DNA from: Candidatus Microgenomates bacterium
GTDB taxonomy: Bacteria > Patescibacteriota > Microgenomatia > 2-02-FULL-39-11
Reading direction: 5' to 3'
NCBI GenBank assembly: GCA_022866885.1
Contig: JALHWS010000031.1
Span: forward strand, 1-5,886
DNA: 5,886 bases
Every line of letters begins with the position of its first letter. Position 1 is the stretch's first letter. Under the pieces are notes generated by a model. It was given only the letters and a program-made list of their open reading frames with translations, ran no database searches and had not been told where the DNA came from. Of this stretch, positions 1-4,765 are shown one piece after another. Both the position numbers and the translations under genes were made by a program.

Positions 1-180
1 TATACCTTGGCTATCACTGGAGTGATGGTCGGAGTGGCGTATTTTGCCCTTCGGCCAATACTCATGGAGATAGGAGCCGCTGTGTCAGGCTTCATTATCG
101 CTCACTGGGTGCCAATTGTCGTCGGCACCATACTTATAGGCGGTATCGGATATACCGTCTACAAGCTAGTGAGGCGATAA
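1..180 (+). CDS. C-terminal fragment of an unrecognised integral membrane protein
   Basis: The frame is open from the first base of the window and ends in TAA at 178-180, giving 59 residues with no N-terminus. The fragment is strongly hydrophobic. About residues 3-20 and 33-56 each look like a membrane-spanning segment, and it ends in a short basic tail (KLVRR) that would be expected on the cytoplasmic side. There are no catalytic motifs and I do not recognise a family. It could be a small two-helix protein or the end of a larger transporter. A hairpin 11 nt after the stop, and a better terminator at 233-255, suggest its transcript ends soon after. That it is coding is inferred from the clean open frame, the hydrophobic pattern and the terminators. 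Confidence 0.6.
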   Translation, partial: YTLAITGVMVGVAYFALRPILMEIGAAVSGFIIAHWVPIVVGTILIGGIGYTVYKLVRR

Positions 181-190
181 GCCCGCCCCT

Positions 191-220
191 ACCCCTTAGC
201 TCGAGGGGTCAGCACTTTTT
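191..220 (+). terminator. Weak hairpin after the first gene, possible terminator
   Basis: ACCCCT (191-196) and AGGGGT (204-209) form a perfect 6-bp GC-rich stem with a 7-nt loop, 11 nt after the stop codon of the upstream gene. The T run (216-220) lies 6 nt beyond the stem rather than abutting it, so as an intrinsic terminator it is poor. It could be an RNA-end protecting hairpin working with the better terminator downstream. Confidence 0.35.
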
Positions 221-330
221 GTGTAGGCTGATGAGGATCTTCATCCTCTTTTTTTCTGTTCATACAGCCTACACTATTTTCCTTGAGGCGAAGAAGAATT
301 TTCTTTACCTTAAAGATTGATAGTGTAGGC
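221..330. repeat. Three copies of a decamer, two direct and one inverted
   Basis: GTGTAGGCTG (221-230) is perfectly complementary to CAGCCTACAC (265-274). The same middle copy, read as GCCTACACTA (267-276), is also perfectly complementary to TAGTGTAGGC (321-330). The core GTGTAGGC thus occurs at 221-228 and 323-330 in direct orientation and once inverted between them. In RNA the middle arm can pair with the left or the right arm but not both, which gives two exclusive hairpins. I see no coding frame that explains the repeats. Whether this is an attenuator-like switch, a small RNA or the scar of a small mobile repeat cannot be decided here. Confidence 0.6.
233..255 (+). terminator. Intrinsic terminator hairpin with T7 tract
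   Basis: GAGGAT (233-238) pairs perfectly with ATCCTC (243-248) across a CTTC tetraloop, and seven T residues (249-255) follow directly. This is the standard layout of a rho-independent terminator on the + strand and would end the transcript of the membrane-protein gene that stops at 180. The hairpin sits inside a larger inverted repeat (221-230 with 265-274), so the terminator stem could be nested in a longer one. Confidence 0.6.
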
Positions 331-339
331 GTATTAATT

Positions 340-405
340 TTAAAAACCCGCTTATATAAGGAAAATATCATTCGCGATATTTATCCAGAAGAAGCGGGTT
401 TTTAA
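340..405. other. Long nested hairpin with 14-bp outer stem, possible bidirectional terminator or structured RNA
   Basis: The outer stem is a perfect 14-bp inverted repeat (340-353 with 392-405) made of an A run, the core CCCGCTT, its complement AAGCGGG and a T run, so each strand reads as a GC stem followed by T residues. Inside lies a second stem: GGA plus AAATATC (360-369) pairs with GATATTT, A383 bulged, then TCC (376-386), closed by the loop ATTCGC (370-375). Two stacked stems separated by a purine-rich internal loop are more elaborate than an ordinary terminator. It may end transcripts on both strands or be the 3' part of a structured RNA. I recognise no known RNA family. Confidence 0.55.
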
Positions 406-461
406 CTTTTTATCCCTCTTATTTAATTCTTCACCTTTTTCCTTCCTTGCTTCCTGAAAAA

Positions 462-488
462 TTAACAGATCCTTTTATGTGGTATACT
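462..488 (+). promoter_or_regulatory. Extended -10 promoter for the DUF5678/protease pair (leaderless)
   Basis: TATACT (483-488) is preceded by TGG (480-482), giving an extended -10 element (TGnTATACT). TTAACA (462-467), one mismatch from TTGACA, lies 15 nt upstream; the spacer is short, which an extended -10 tolerates. The -10 box ends 7 nt before the ATG at 496, so transcription would begin at or one base before the start codon, giving a leaderless mRNA. Confidence 0.6.
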
Positions 489-495
489 TATATTT

Positions 496-696
496 ATGAC
501 ATCGGCAAAGCTTAAAAAACTATCAGAAAAATATCCTAATCAATGGGTAGCTATAAAAGAATCTACCGGTGAAGTTGTGGGTAACGGTAAATCTCCCAAA
601 GAGGCTTACCAAAAATCTCAGGAAAAAGGCGTCAAAGAGCCTGTGATCACGAAAATCCCCAAAGATTATGCTACCTACATCCTCACTCAAATTTGA
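496..696 (+). CDS. Small DUF5678-like protein
   Basis: This is a 66-residue soluble protein with the layout of the DUF5678 family: an N-terminal helix (KLKKLSEKYPNQ), a strand with a central Trp-Val-Ala (WVAIKE), a turn with a Gly-Asn-Gly (VVGNGKS), an amphipathic helix (KEAYQKSQEKG) and a last strand (PVITKIPKDY). The function of the family is unknown. From memory, such proteins are often encoded just upstream of retropepsin-like proteases, as here, which suggests a partner or chaperone role; that is inference. The stop (TGA at 694-696) lies inside the next gene, a 29-nt overlap implying translational coupling. The ATG follows an extended -10 promoter by 7 nt, with no Shine-Dalgarno sequence. 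Confidence 0.75.
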   Translation: MTSAKLKKLSEKYPNQWVAIKESTGEVVGNGKSPKEAYQKSQEKGVKEPVITKIPKDYATYILTQI

Positions 697-1120
697 TTAT
701 TTATTATTTCCTGCCGCACCTAACGAAGCATTTCCTCATAGGAGTTACGCCAAAAGACCGGTCATAAATATAAAACTTTTATTTGATGATAAAACAGTCA
801 AATATCCTGTCCTGATTGATTCCGGAGCTGACTTTTGCATATTTCATGCTGAAATTGCCAGAGATTTGTTAAATTTACCGGTTAAAAAGGGAAAGAAACT
901 TATCTTTTATGGCACTGGTGGAATCGCTCAAACCGCCTATTTCCATAATATCCAAATTGATCTGTGTGGCTATGAAATAGACCTTTTTGCGGGATTCAGT
1001 TTCGATATGGAAAAGCTACCTTATGGGATATTGGGTCAAACCGGCTTTTTTGACCGGTTCAAAATTGAATTCGATTATCAGGGGAAAAGAATCGAGATTA
1101 AGTCTAAAAGAAATAAATAA
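668..1120 (+). CDS. Retropepsin-like aspartic protease (clan AA)
   Basis: This 150-residue protein has the marks of a single-domain retropepsin-type aspartic protease. The catalytic motif DSGAD is at residues 51-55, following the hydrophobic strand YPVLI. A Gly-rich flap (YGTGG, 81-85) comes next, and the C-terminal hydrophobic-hydrophobic-Gly signature (ILGQTGFFDRF, 121-131) sits where retropepsins have it. Such enzymes act as homodimers, each subunit giving one Asp. No signal peptide or membrane segment is visible, so it should be cytoplasmic. The start at ATG 668 lies inside the upstream DUF5678-like gene and has no Shine-Dalgarno sequence, so translation probably depends on coupling. A start downstream of the overlap would still keep the whole catalytic domain. 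The substrate is unknown. The family call is firm; a processing or quality-control role with the upstream protein is inference. Confidence 0.85.
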   Translation: MLPTSSLKFDYLLFPAAPNEAFPHRSYAKRPVINIKLLFDDKTVKYPVLIDSGADFCIFHAEIARDLLNLPVKKGKKLIFYGTGGIAQTAYFHNIQIDLCGYEIDLFAGFSFDMEKLPYGILGQTGFFDRFKIEFDYQGKRIEIKSKRNK

Positions 1121-1145
1121 GGTAAAAAAACTTGCTACCCCATAG

Positions 1146-1151
1146 TATAAT
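1146..1151 (+). promoter_or_regulatory. Possible -10 box upstream of the 511-aa gene
   Basis: A perfect TATAAT lies 35 nt before the ATG at 1186. The hexamer 17 nt upstream (TAAAAA, 1123-1128) is a poor -35, and TTGCTA (1132-1137) is too close at 8 nt. The predicted leader, about 28 nt of A/T-rich sequence, contains no Shine-Dalgarno motif. The box shows that the TTG at 1132 is an unlikely start, since it would lie upstream of the transcript. Confidence 0.35.
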
Positions 1152-1185
1152 ACTGAAATTATCCTTCAAAAATATTTTATTTTTT

Positions 1186-2721
1186 ATGGCAAACTTAGAA
1201 CGGACCCTATATACCGGTCATGAATATAACCAACATCAACCTCCATTGTTGGAGCATATGCTTGCCCGGGAAAGAGTGGCGACTCTGGAACCGCAGTTAA
1301 GACCTGATAATCTCCTTCATACAGGTCAAGTTAATTTGCCAGAACTAGCCAGAGATACTGTCGGCCTGATGTTTGCCGAAAAAGCATTAGAACATCATAG
1401 ACTGCCTGACTGGCCAAGTCACGAAAGCATGTCTGTCCAATTCCGTTTGGGACCCTGTACACATACTGTCACGGTAACTCCAAAGGAGTTATCGCCAGCA
1501 GAAACGGAAAAACTAGACGCTGTTAATGGACAGATCAGCCATTTATTGGCAGAAATAGCTTGTGAAAGGTATAAACCACCGAAGCGAAGATCGGCTAAAA
1601 GACAACGAAGATTATATTACGGATTACGTCATTCGATCACTGAAATGGTTGGCTTCGCTTATCAGTTTTCCCCTCCTCCGACAATTCAAACGGTTTCGCA
1701 GCTGAAACAAAAAGATGTAGTTGAGTCGGTCCCGACAAAACAATCCATGAGAGGATCAAAACCACCGATTCCTGGAAAAGTTGTTGCTTTATATGCGGCA
1801 GGTGGTTTAGCCCTGATTGGTCTTTTATCAGGTTGCCAAATCGTATCAACGACGCAAAGTGCAACCGAGACGGCTCCAAGTGCACCTCCCGCTGCCACTC
1901 CTACCGATGATCCCAGACAATACGCAAGAAAAGACCAGTGTTTAGATGTAGCCGGCGGAGGTTCCGGCCCAAAAGCTATATCACTTTCTGAAGATGGAGA
2001 TATGGCCACTCATCTTTTTACCGGAAGAACTTATATGTGTGTAAGAAATCCTGACGGAAGCGAGGGAGTTTTGTGGTATGAGCCGGAAACAGGATTATTT
2101 TATTCCCGCGATGATTTGCCGGAAGCAGACAGCCCTCCAATCTCTCCCAAAAAAATTGCGACCATGTCAGCCAAAGGCAGAAATCCGCCTACGCCAGAAC
2201 CTACAAAAACACGGCCTCCGCAACCTGCCGCCACCAAAACACCTGTTCCTGTATATAAAGATGTTACTGTCTTTGCAGATAGTCCGCGCAACATTCCTCT
2301 TGTAGGTAAATTCGTGGCTAATTGCCCTGACGGAAGTCAAAAGCTAATAGAACCATTTGGTAAACCTAACGTTTTAATAACTGAACCGGATGAAAAGGGT
2401 AATGTAACCGTGACCGTCCAGACTTATAGGAGACCCGGTGACAAATTCACCGGAGAAATCTGTCTCCATGTTCCAAAAGGCGTTATTTGCCAGGGTTTAT
2501 CGTTTAAAGAACAAAACTCACTATTGAATACCGTCCCTACCTATGTGGCTTCAGTGCAAATTACGGTCCTCCCCGGTGCAAAAGACGCTCAAGCTTATCA
2601 TGCATTTGCCACATGGGAACTTGAACCAGAGTATTGTATGGACAAAAATGGAAACAAAACAGCGAAAATAGTCAAACTGGGCATTGGTTCTTCTACATGG
2701 AGAGACCTTCCAGGTAAGTAA
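1186..2721 (+). CDS. Unrecognised membrane or lipoprotein-like protein with an internal lipobox
   Basis: I do not recognise this family. From ATG 1186 the protein is 511 residues; a TTG 54 nt upstream is in frame but precedes the likely -10 box. Residues 1-187 look soluble and charged, with a basic patch near 140-155 (PPKRRSAKRQRRL). Residues about 199-216 are one hydrophobic segment ending in LLSGC, a canonical lipobox with Cys217. A Thr/Pro/Ala-rich linker follows, then a domain of about 75 residues, a second proline-rich linker (PTPEPTKTRPPQPA) and a C-terminal domain of about 140 residues. Six further Cys residues, all after the membrane segment, could form disulfides outside the cell. 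An in-frame ATG at 1747 would produce a 324-residue protein starting with a perfect lipoprotein signal peptide (Cys30). The product may be a type II membrane protein, a fusion, or two overlapping translation products. Confidence 0.7.
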   Translation: MANLERTLYTGHEYNQHQPPLLEHMLARERVATLEPQLRPDNLLHTGQVNLPELARDTVGLMFAEKALEHHRLPDWPSHESMSVQFRLGPCTHTVTVTPKELSPAETEKLDAVNGQISHLLAEIACERYKPPKRRSAKRQRRLYYGLRHSITEMVGFAYQFSPPPTIQTVSQLKQKDVVESVPTKQSMRGSKPPIPGKVVALYAAGGLALIGLLSGCQIVSTTQSATETAPSAPPAATPTDDPRQYARKDQCLDVAGGGSGPKAISLSEDGDMATHLFTGRTYMCVRNPDGSEGVLWYEPETGLFYSRDDLPEADSPPISPKKIATMSAKGRNPPTPEPTKTRPPQPAATKTPVPVYKDVTVFADSPRNIPLVGKFVANCPDGSQKLIEPFGKPNVLITEPDEKGNVTVTVQTYRRPGDKFTGEICLHVPKGVICQGLSFKEQNSLLNTVPTYVASVQITVLPGAKDAQAYHAFATWELEPEYCMDKNGNKTAKIVKLGIGSSTWRDLPGK

Positions 2722-2753
2722 TATTAGACGATATAACACCCATAAAATCTTCC

Positions 2754-2782
2754 TTGCTTACTGAAGCGCTTTTTATTATAAT
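2754..2782 (+). promoter_or_regulatory. rpmG promoter, leaderless geometry
   Basis: TTGCTT (2754-2759) and a perfect TATAAT (2777-2782) are separated by exactly 17 nt. Only six bases separate the -10 box from the ATG at 2789, so the predicted transcription start is the A of the start codon. The transcript probably includes the following gene, which starts 2 nt after rpmG ends. Confidence 0.75.
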
Positions 2783-2788
2783 TGCCCC

Positions 2789-2962
2789 ATGGCCAAGAAA
2801 GAACAAAATATCACCATCGCTCTCGTCTGCCAGACCTGCAAGAGCCAAAACTATGTCACTAAGAAAAACAAGCTGAACCACAAGGAGAAACTGGTTTGCA
2901 ATAAATATTGCAGGCGGTGTAAAAAACATACGGAACATAAAGAGACGGATAAATTAGACTAA
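2789..2962 (+). CDS. rpmG: Large ribosomal subunit protein bL33
   Basis: This 57-residue basic protein matches ribosomal protein L33. It has the N-terminal strand ITIALVC, the first zinc knuckle pair CQTC (14-17), the family segment NYVTKKNK, and the second pair CRRC (41-44) followed by KKHTEHKET. Both CxxC pairs are intact, so this is the zinc-binding (C+) form. An extra Cys (residue 37, in LVCNKYC) is not usual. L33 sits in the 50S subunit near the E site. The start ATG is fixed by the promoter six bases upstream; no ribosome binding site is seen. L33 genes commonly lie near tRNA-Trp, secE and nusG; here tRNA-Trp follows within 630 nt, after one inserted gene. Confidence 0.95.
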   Translation: MAKKEQNITIALVCQTCKSQNYVTKKNKLNHKEKLVCNKYCRRCKKHTEHKETDKLD

Positions 2963-2964
2963 AA

Positions 2965-3537
2965 ATGGTTAAAAATACTGCGCTACTTCTTTTTTTCCTT
3001 TGTATAGTCGCTACCTTATTAATCGGGATCAATCTCGGCAAGAAGATCGGGAAATCAGAAGTCAGTAATCAGCAACCAGTCATCAGCAATCAGCCATCAG
3101 TTGTTAGTCCGACGACAACAAAAAAAGAAGAACTCTCCCTCTCACCAACCTCCATGGCCACAACTTCCGCAACTGCAGAAACTTCCACGGTCACCGACCA
3201 GACCTGCGGCTTCCACCTGACTTTCCCGGGTAGTTATCTTCGTCAGAAAACGGAAAACAACCAGTCGCAGATTTTTACTAATCCGGATAAGCCTGAAGAA
3301 GGGGTAGCCACCGCCTGCCAGGAAGAAATCCCCAAACCGCCGCTTACTGCCGATAAAATCGAGTCAATAATTTTGGATGGAGTGGCCGCCACTTTGTATC
3401 ATGACCAAAACGCCAAAGATGGCACTCCTCGGGATGAAGTGATCGTCAAACACCCGGTGAAAAACATAGAGATCATCATTGCCGGCTACGGTACCATTTT
3501 CCAACAGGCCCTTTCTTCCTTTAAATTTCTCCGCTAA
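2965..3537 (+). CDS. Signal-anchored extracytoplasmic protein, possibly PsbP/MOG1-like domain
   Basis: This 190-residue protein starts 2 nt after the rpmG stop and is probably cotranscribed with it. Residues 5-23 form a single hydrophobic segment (ALLLFFLCIVATLLIG) after a short basic N-terminus, followed by KK. It is an uncleaved anchor or signal peptide without a clear lipobox. Residues 31-80 are a low-complexity Ser/Thr/Gln/Pro linker with an imperfect repeat (VSNQQP, VISNQP, SVVSP). The C-terminal 110 residues look folded: CGFHLTFPGSY opens it, LDGVAATLY is in the middle, and FQQALSSFKFL closes it. This pattern resembles PsbP/MOG1-like domains, but the call is tentative. Two Cys (81, 118) could form a disulfide outside the cell. 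The function is unknown. Confidence 0.7.
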   Translation: MVKNTALLLFFLCIVATLLIGINLGKKIGKSEVSNQQPVISNQPSVVSPTTTKKEELSLSPTSMATTSATAETSTVTDQTCGFHLTFPGSYLRQKTENNQSQIFTNPDKPEEGVATACQEEIPKPPLTADKIESIILDGVAATLYHDQNAKDGTPRDEVIVKHPVKNIEIIIAGYGTIFQQALSSFKFLR

Positions 3538-3559
3538 ACTTCCAGAAAAGTAATGAGTC

Positions 3560-3568
3560 TGATATAAT
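3560..3568 (+). promoter_or_regulatory. Extended -10 promoter of tRNA-Trp
   Basis: TGATATAAT (3560-3568) is a perfect extended -10 element. No good -35 is seen at the usual distance (TTCCAG at 3540-3545). Transcription would start near 3575 and give a 16-nt 5' leader for RNase P to remove. A second box, TATACT (3585-3590), abuts the tRNA and is too close to drive it. Confidence 0.55.
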
Positions 3569-3590
3569 TGATTTACCTAAAGGATATACT

Positions 3591-3661
3591 AGGGGCTTAG
3601 TTAAACGGTATAATAGAGGTCTCCAAAACCTTTGTTAGAGGTCCGACTCCTCTAGCCCCTG
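3591..3661 (+). tRNA. trnW: tRNA-Trp (anticodon CCA)
   Basis: A complete cloverleaf folds by hand. The acceptor stem is 3591-3597 with 3654-3660 (7 bp). The D arm is 3600-3603 with 3611-3614, with G18G19 at 3607-3608. The anticodon stem is 3616-3620 with 3628-3632, with loop CTCCAAA and anticodon CCA at 3623-3625. A 4-nt variable loop and a T stem (3637-3641 with 3649-3653) follow. The discriminator is G73 (3661), as expected for bacterial tRNA-Trp. The CCA tail is not encoded (CAT follows). T8, A14, A21, T33, C56 and A58 are all present. The T loop reads TCCGACT, so position 55 (3643) is C instead of the near-universal T. The 3' 27 nt overlap the end of the opposite-strand gene. Confidence 0.95.
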
Positions 3662-4669
3662 CATTACCGTAATAATCGGCTCATTACTTTTAATAATTTT
3701 TCTTCCCTCAATTAGATCTTTCAAATGTTTTAGAGGATTTAGATCTTTCCAGGAAGTGAAATACGGCGGATTGTCACTCGCCCTCTTTTTCAATTCTTTC
3801 AAAACGCTTCCAATCTTTGCAACACTCCATCCAGCAAAGGCACCGGTACCCAATCCGGCTAAACCAATAAATGTTCCAATAATGGGATTAAAACTTTCAA
3901 AACCGGAAGCGGCATTTTGAAGCAGGTAATACAAACCATCGAAAGCAGTATAACTGGCCCAGGCAGAAGCTGCCGGTATAGCCGGATAGATAATCGCCGT
4001 TGCCGCCAACCTCAAATCTTCTTTTAACTGATGTAATTTCTCTATGAACATCACGGTTTCTAATCCTTTTTCAAGATCATTATTCAGTTGGGCTACGAAA
4101 TCAGCGGCATTGGCTTGACTTTCTCCCCGAGACGCTTTCTCCTGCACCTCTTTATCATCTATGTAAACGGTTGCGACTCCTTTCTCCGGATCAAAAGCCA
4201 ACAGCACCGTTTCTCCTGGTTGTCTTTGTTTTTCCGGACAATCAGCAATAATTATCTTACTTCTCAGGTCGCCCTTTTTTACCAACTTACCCAAAACTTC
4301 CTGATCCCACGTCATCTTGTCAGCGTATCTACCCCGATATACTATCTTTATTTGTGGCTCCGGAGTTAGTGGAGAGATTGGCGCAGGCGGTTTAACTGAC
4401 GAGGCAGATTTTCGTGCCGGACGGGCTCCTCGAGATTTCCGTTCTGACGTTTGAGCTTCTTCTGGGGCATCTTCTACAGGCACTCCTATTTCTACTTTTG
4501 GAGGTTCTTCTCCCTTTTCAGCTTTAGCTGGTGGAAAATGAGATATTGGATCCGGTCTTCTTAGCTCTGCTTCAGAAAGTGGCGTTGCTCTTCTCCGTAA
4601 ACCAGTTACACTGGTCCCTCCTGACGGACTTCCGACTACTGATCCTGTTTCAGCTTGATTATTTAACAT
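3635..4669 (-). CDS. Unrecognised membrane protein with long disordered N-terminus
   Basis: This 344-residue protein matches no family I know. Residues 1-105 are low-complexity, rich in Pro, Glu, Ser, Arg and Ala, and probably disordered. Residues about 107-175 look like a small beta-rich domain (IKIVYRGRYAD, SKIIIADCP, TVLLAFDPEKGVATVYID). A helical, possibly coiled-coil stretch (190-220) leads to two hydrophobic segments, about 221-243 and 262-287, the second Gly-rich. A soluble basic tail of 55 residues follows (KELKKRAS, LKHLKDLIEGRK). With no signal peptide, the N-terminal part is likely cytoplasmic. The reading frame stops inside tRNA-Trp, so its last nine residues (MQGLEESDL) are encoded antisense to the tRNA 3' half. 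It is transcribed divergently from the 4766 gene and convergently with the tRNA. Confidence 0.75.
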   Translation of the reverse strand: MLNNQAETGSVVGSPSGGTSVTGLRRRATPLSEAELRRPDPISHFPPAKAEKGEEPPKVEIGVPVEDAPEEAQTSERKSRGARPARKSASSVKPPAPISPLTPEPQIKIVYRGRYADKMTWDQEVLGKLVKKGDLRSKIIIADCPEKQRQPGETVLLAFDPEKGVATVYIDDKEVQEKASRGESQANAADFVAQLNNDLEKGLETVMFIEKLHQLKEDLRLAATAIIYPAIPAASAWASYTAFDGLYYLLQNAASGFESFNPIIGTFIGLAGLGTGAFAGWSVAKIGSVLKELKKRASDNPPYFTSWKDLNPLKHLKDLIEGRKIIKSNEPIITVMQGLEESDL

Positions 4670-4684
4670 AATATTTATCTTTCA

Positions 4685-4711
4685 ATACTATTCTATATTA
4701 TTAAATGTAAA
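4685..4711 (-). promoter_or_regulatory. Candidate promoter of the 344-aa gene
   Basis: On the minus strand TTTACA (4706-4711) is followed after 15 nt by TAGTAT (4685-4690), which lies 15 nt before the ATG at 4669. The predicted leader is about 9 nt and carries no Shine-Dalgarno sequence. The spacer is short and the -10 is only a 4/6 match. This is the left half of a 96-nt divergent promoter region. Confidence 0.35.
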
Positions 4712-4730
4712 AATTCTAAAAACTCCTCTC

Positions 4731-4759
4731 TTGACATAAATCATAATCTCCTTTAGGTT
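4731..4759 (+). promoter_or_regulatory. Promoter of the polyproline protein/nuclease operon, leaderless geometry
   Basis: A perfect TTGACA (4731-4736) is followed after 17 nt by TAGGTT (4754-4759), a weak 3/6 -10 box. It ends six bases before the ATG at 4766, so transcription would start on the start codon itself. The consensus -35 and spacing support the call; the poor -10 lowers it. Confidence 0.5.
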
Positions 4760-4765
4760 TATATT

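Larger units (their letters stand above)
3546..3691. repeat. 12-bp inverted repeat bracketing tRNA-Trp
   Basis: AAAAGTAATGAG (3546-3557) is perfectly complementary to CTCATTACTTTT (3680-3691); a T-G wobble and a C-G pair extend it to 14 positions toward the inside. The arms lie on either side of the tRNA gene and its promoter. The right arm also falls within the 3' coding end of the minus-strand gene. In a transcript that crosses the tRNA from the left, the arms would form a stem enclosing the tRNA precursor. Confidence 0.7.

Noticed and set aside
221..330. CRISPR array
   Set aside because: The repeats are only 10 nt, one copy is inverted, and spacing is irregular (36 and 46 nt); no cas gene is nearby.
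189..371. Minus-strand 60-residue open frame
   Set aside because: It runs through the terminator hairpin and the repeat arms, has no promoter or start context, and its protein shows no family pattern. It is a shadow of the structured intergenic region.
668..696. TGA at 694-696 read as a sense codon (Gly or Trp recoding)
   Set aside because: The small protein ends at a sensible place for its family, continuing the frame adds nothing recognisable, and the overlap with the protease start is explained by translational coupling.
1132..1185. TTG start giving a 529-residue version of the 1186 gene
   Set aside because: The extra 18 residues overlap the TATAAT at 1146-1151, so the TTG would precede the transcript, and the ATG at 1186 begins a more ordinary N-terminus.
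1637..2009. Two overlapping minus-strand open frames
   Set aside because: They lie antisense to the well-formed signal/lipobox and linker coding of the + strand gene, overlap each other in different frames and show no recognisable protein pattern.
3585..3590. TATACT as the tRNA-Trp promoter -10 box
   Set aside because: It abuts the mature tRNA 5' end, so transcription would start inside the acceptor stem. The extended -10 at 3560-3568 is better placed.
3591..3661. tRNA 3' end as the attachment site of an integrated element within the window
   Set aside because: No second copy of the tRNA 3' sequence and no integrase gene are visible in the 2.2 kb downstream. An element ending beyond the window remains possible but is unsupported.
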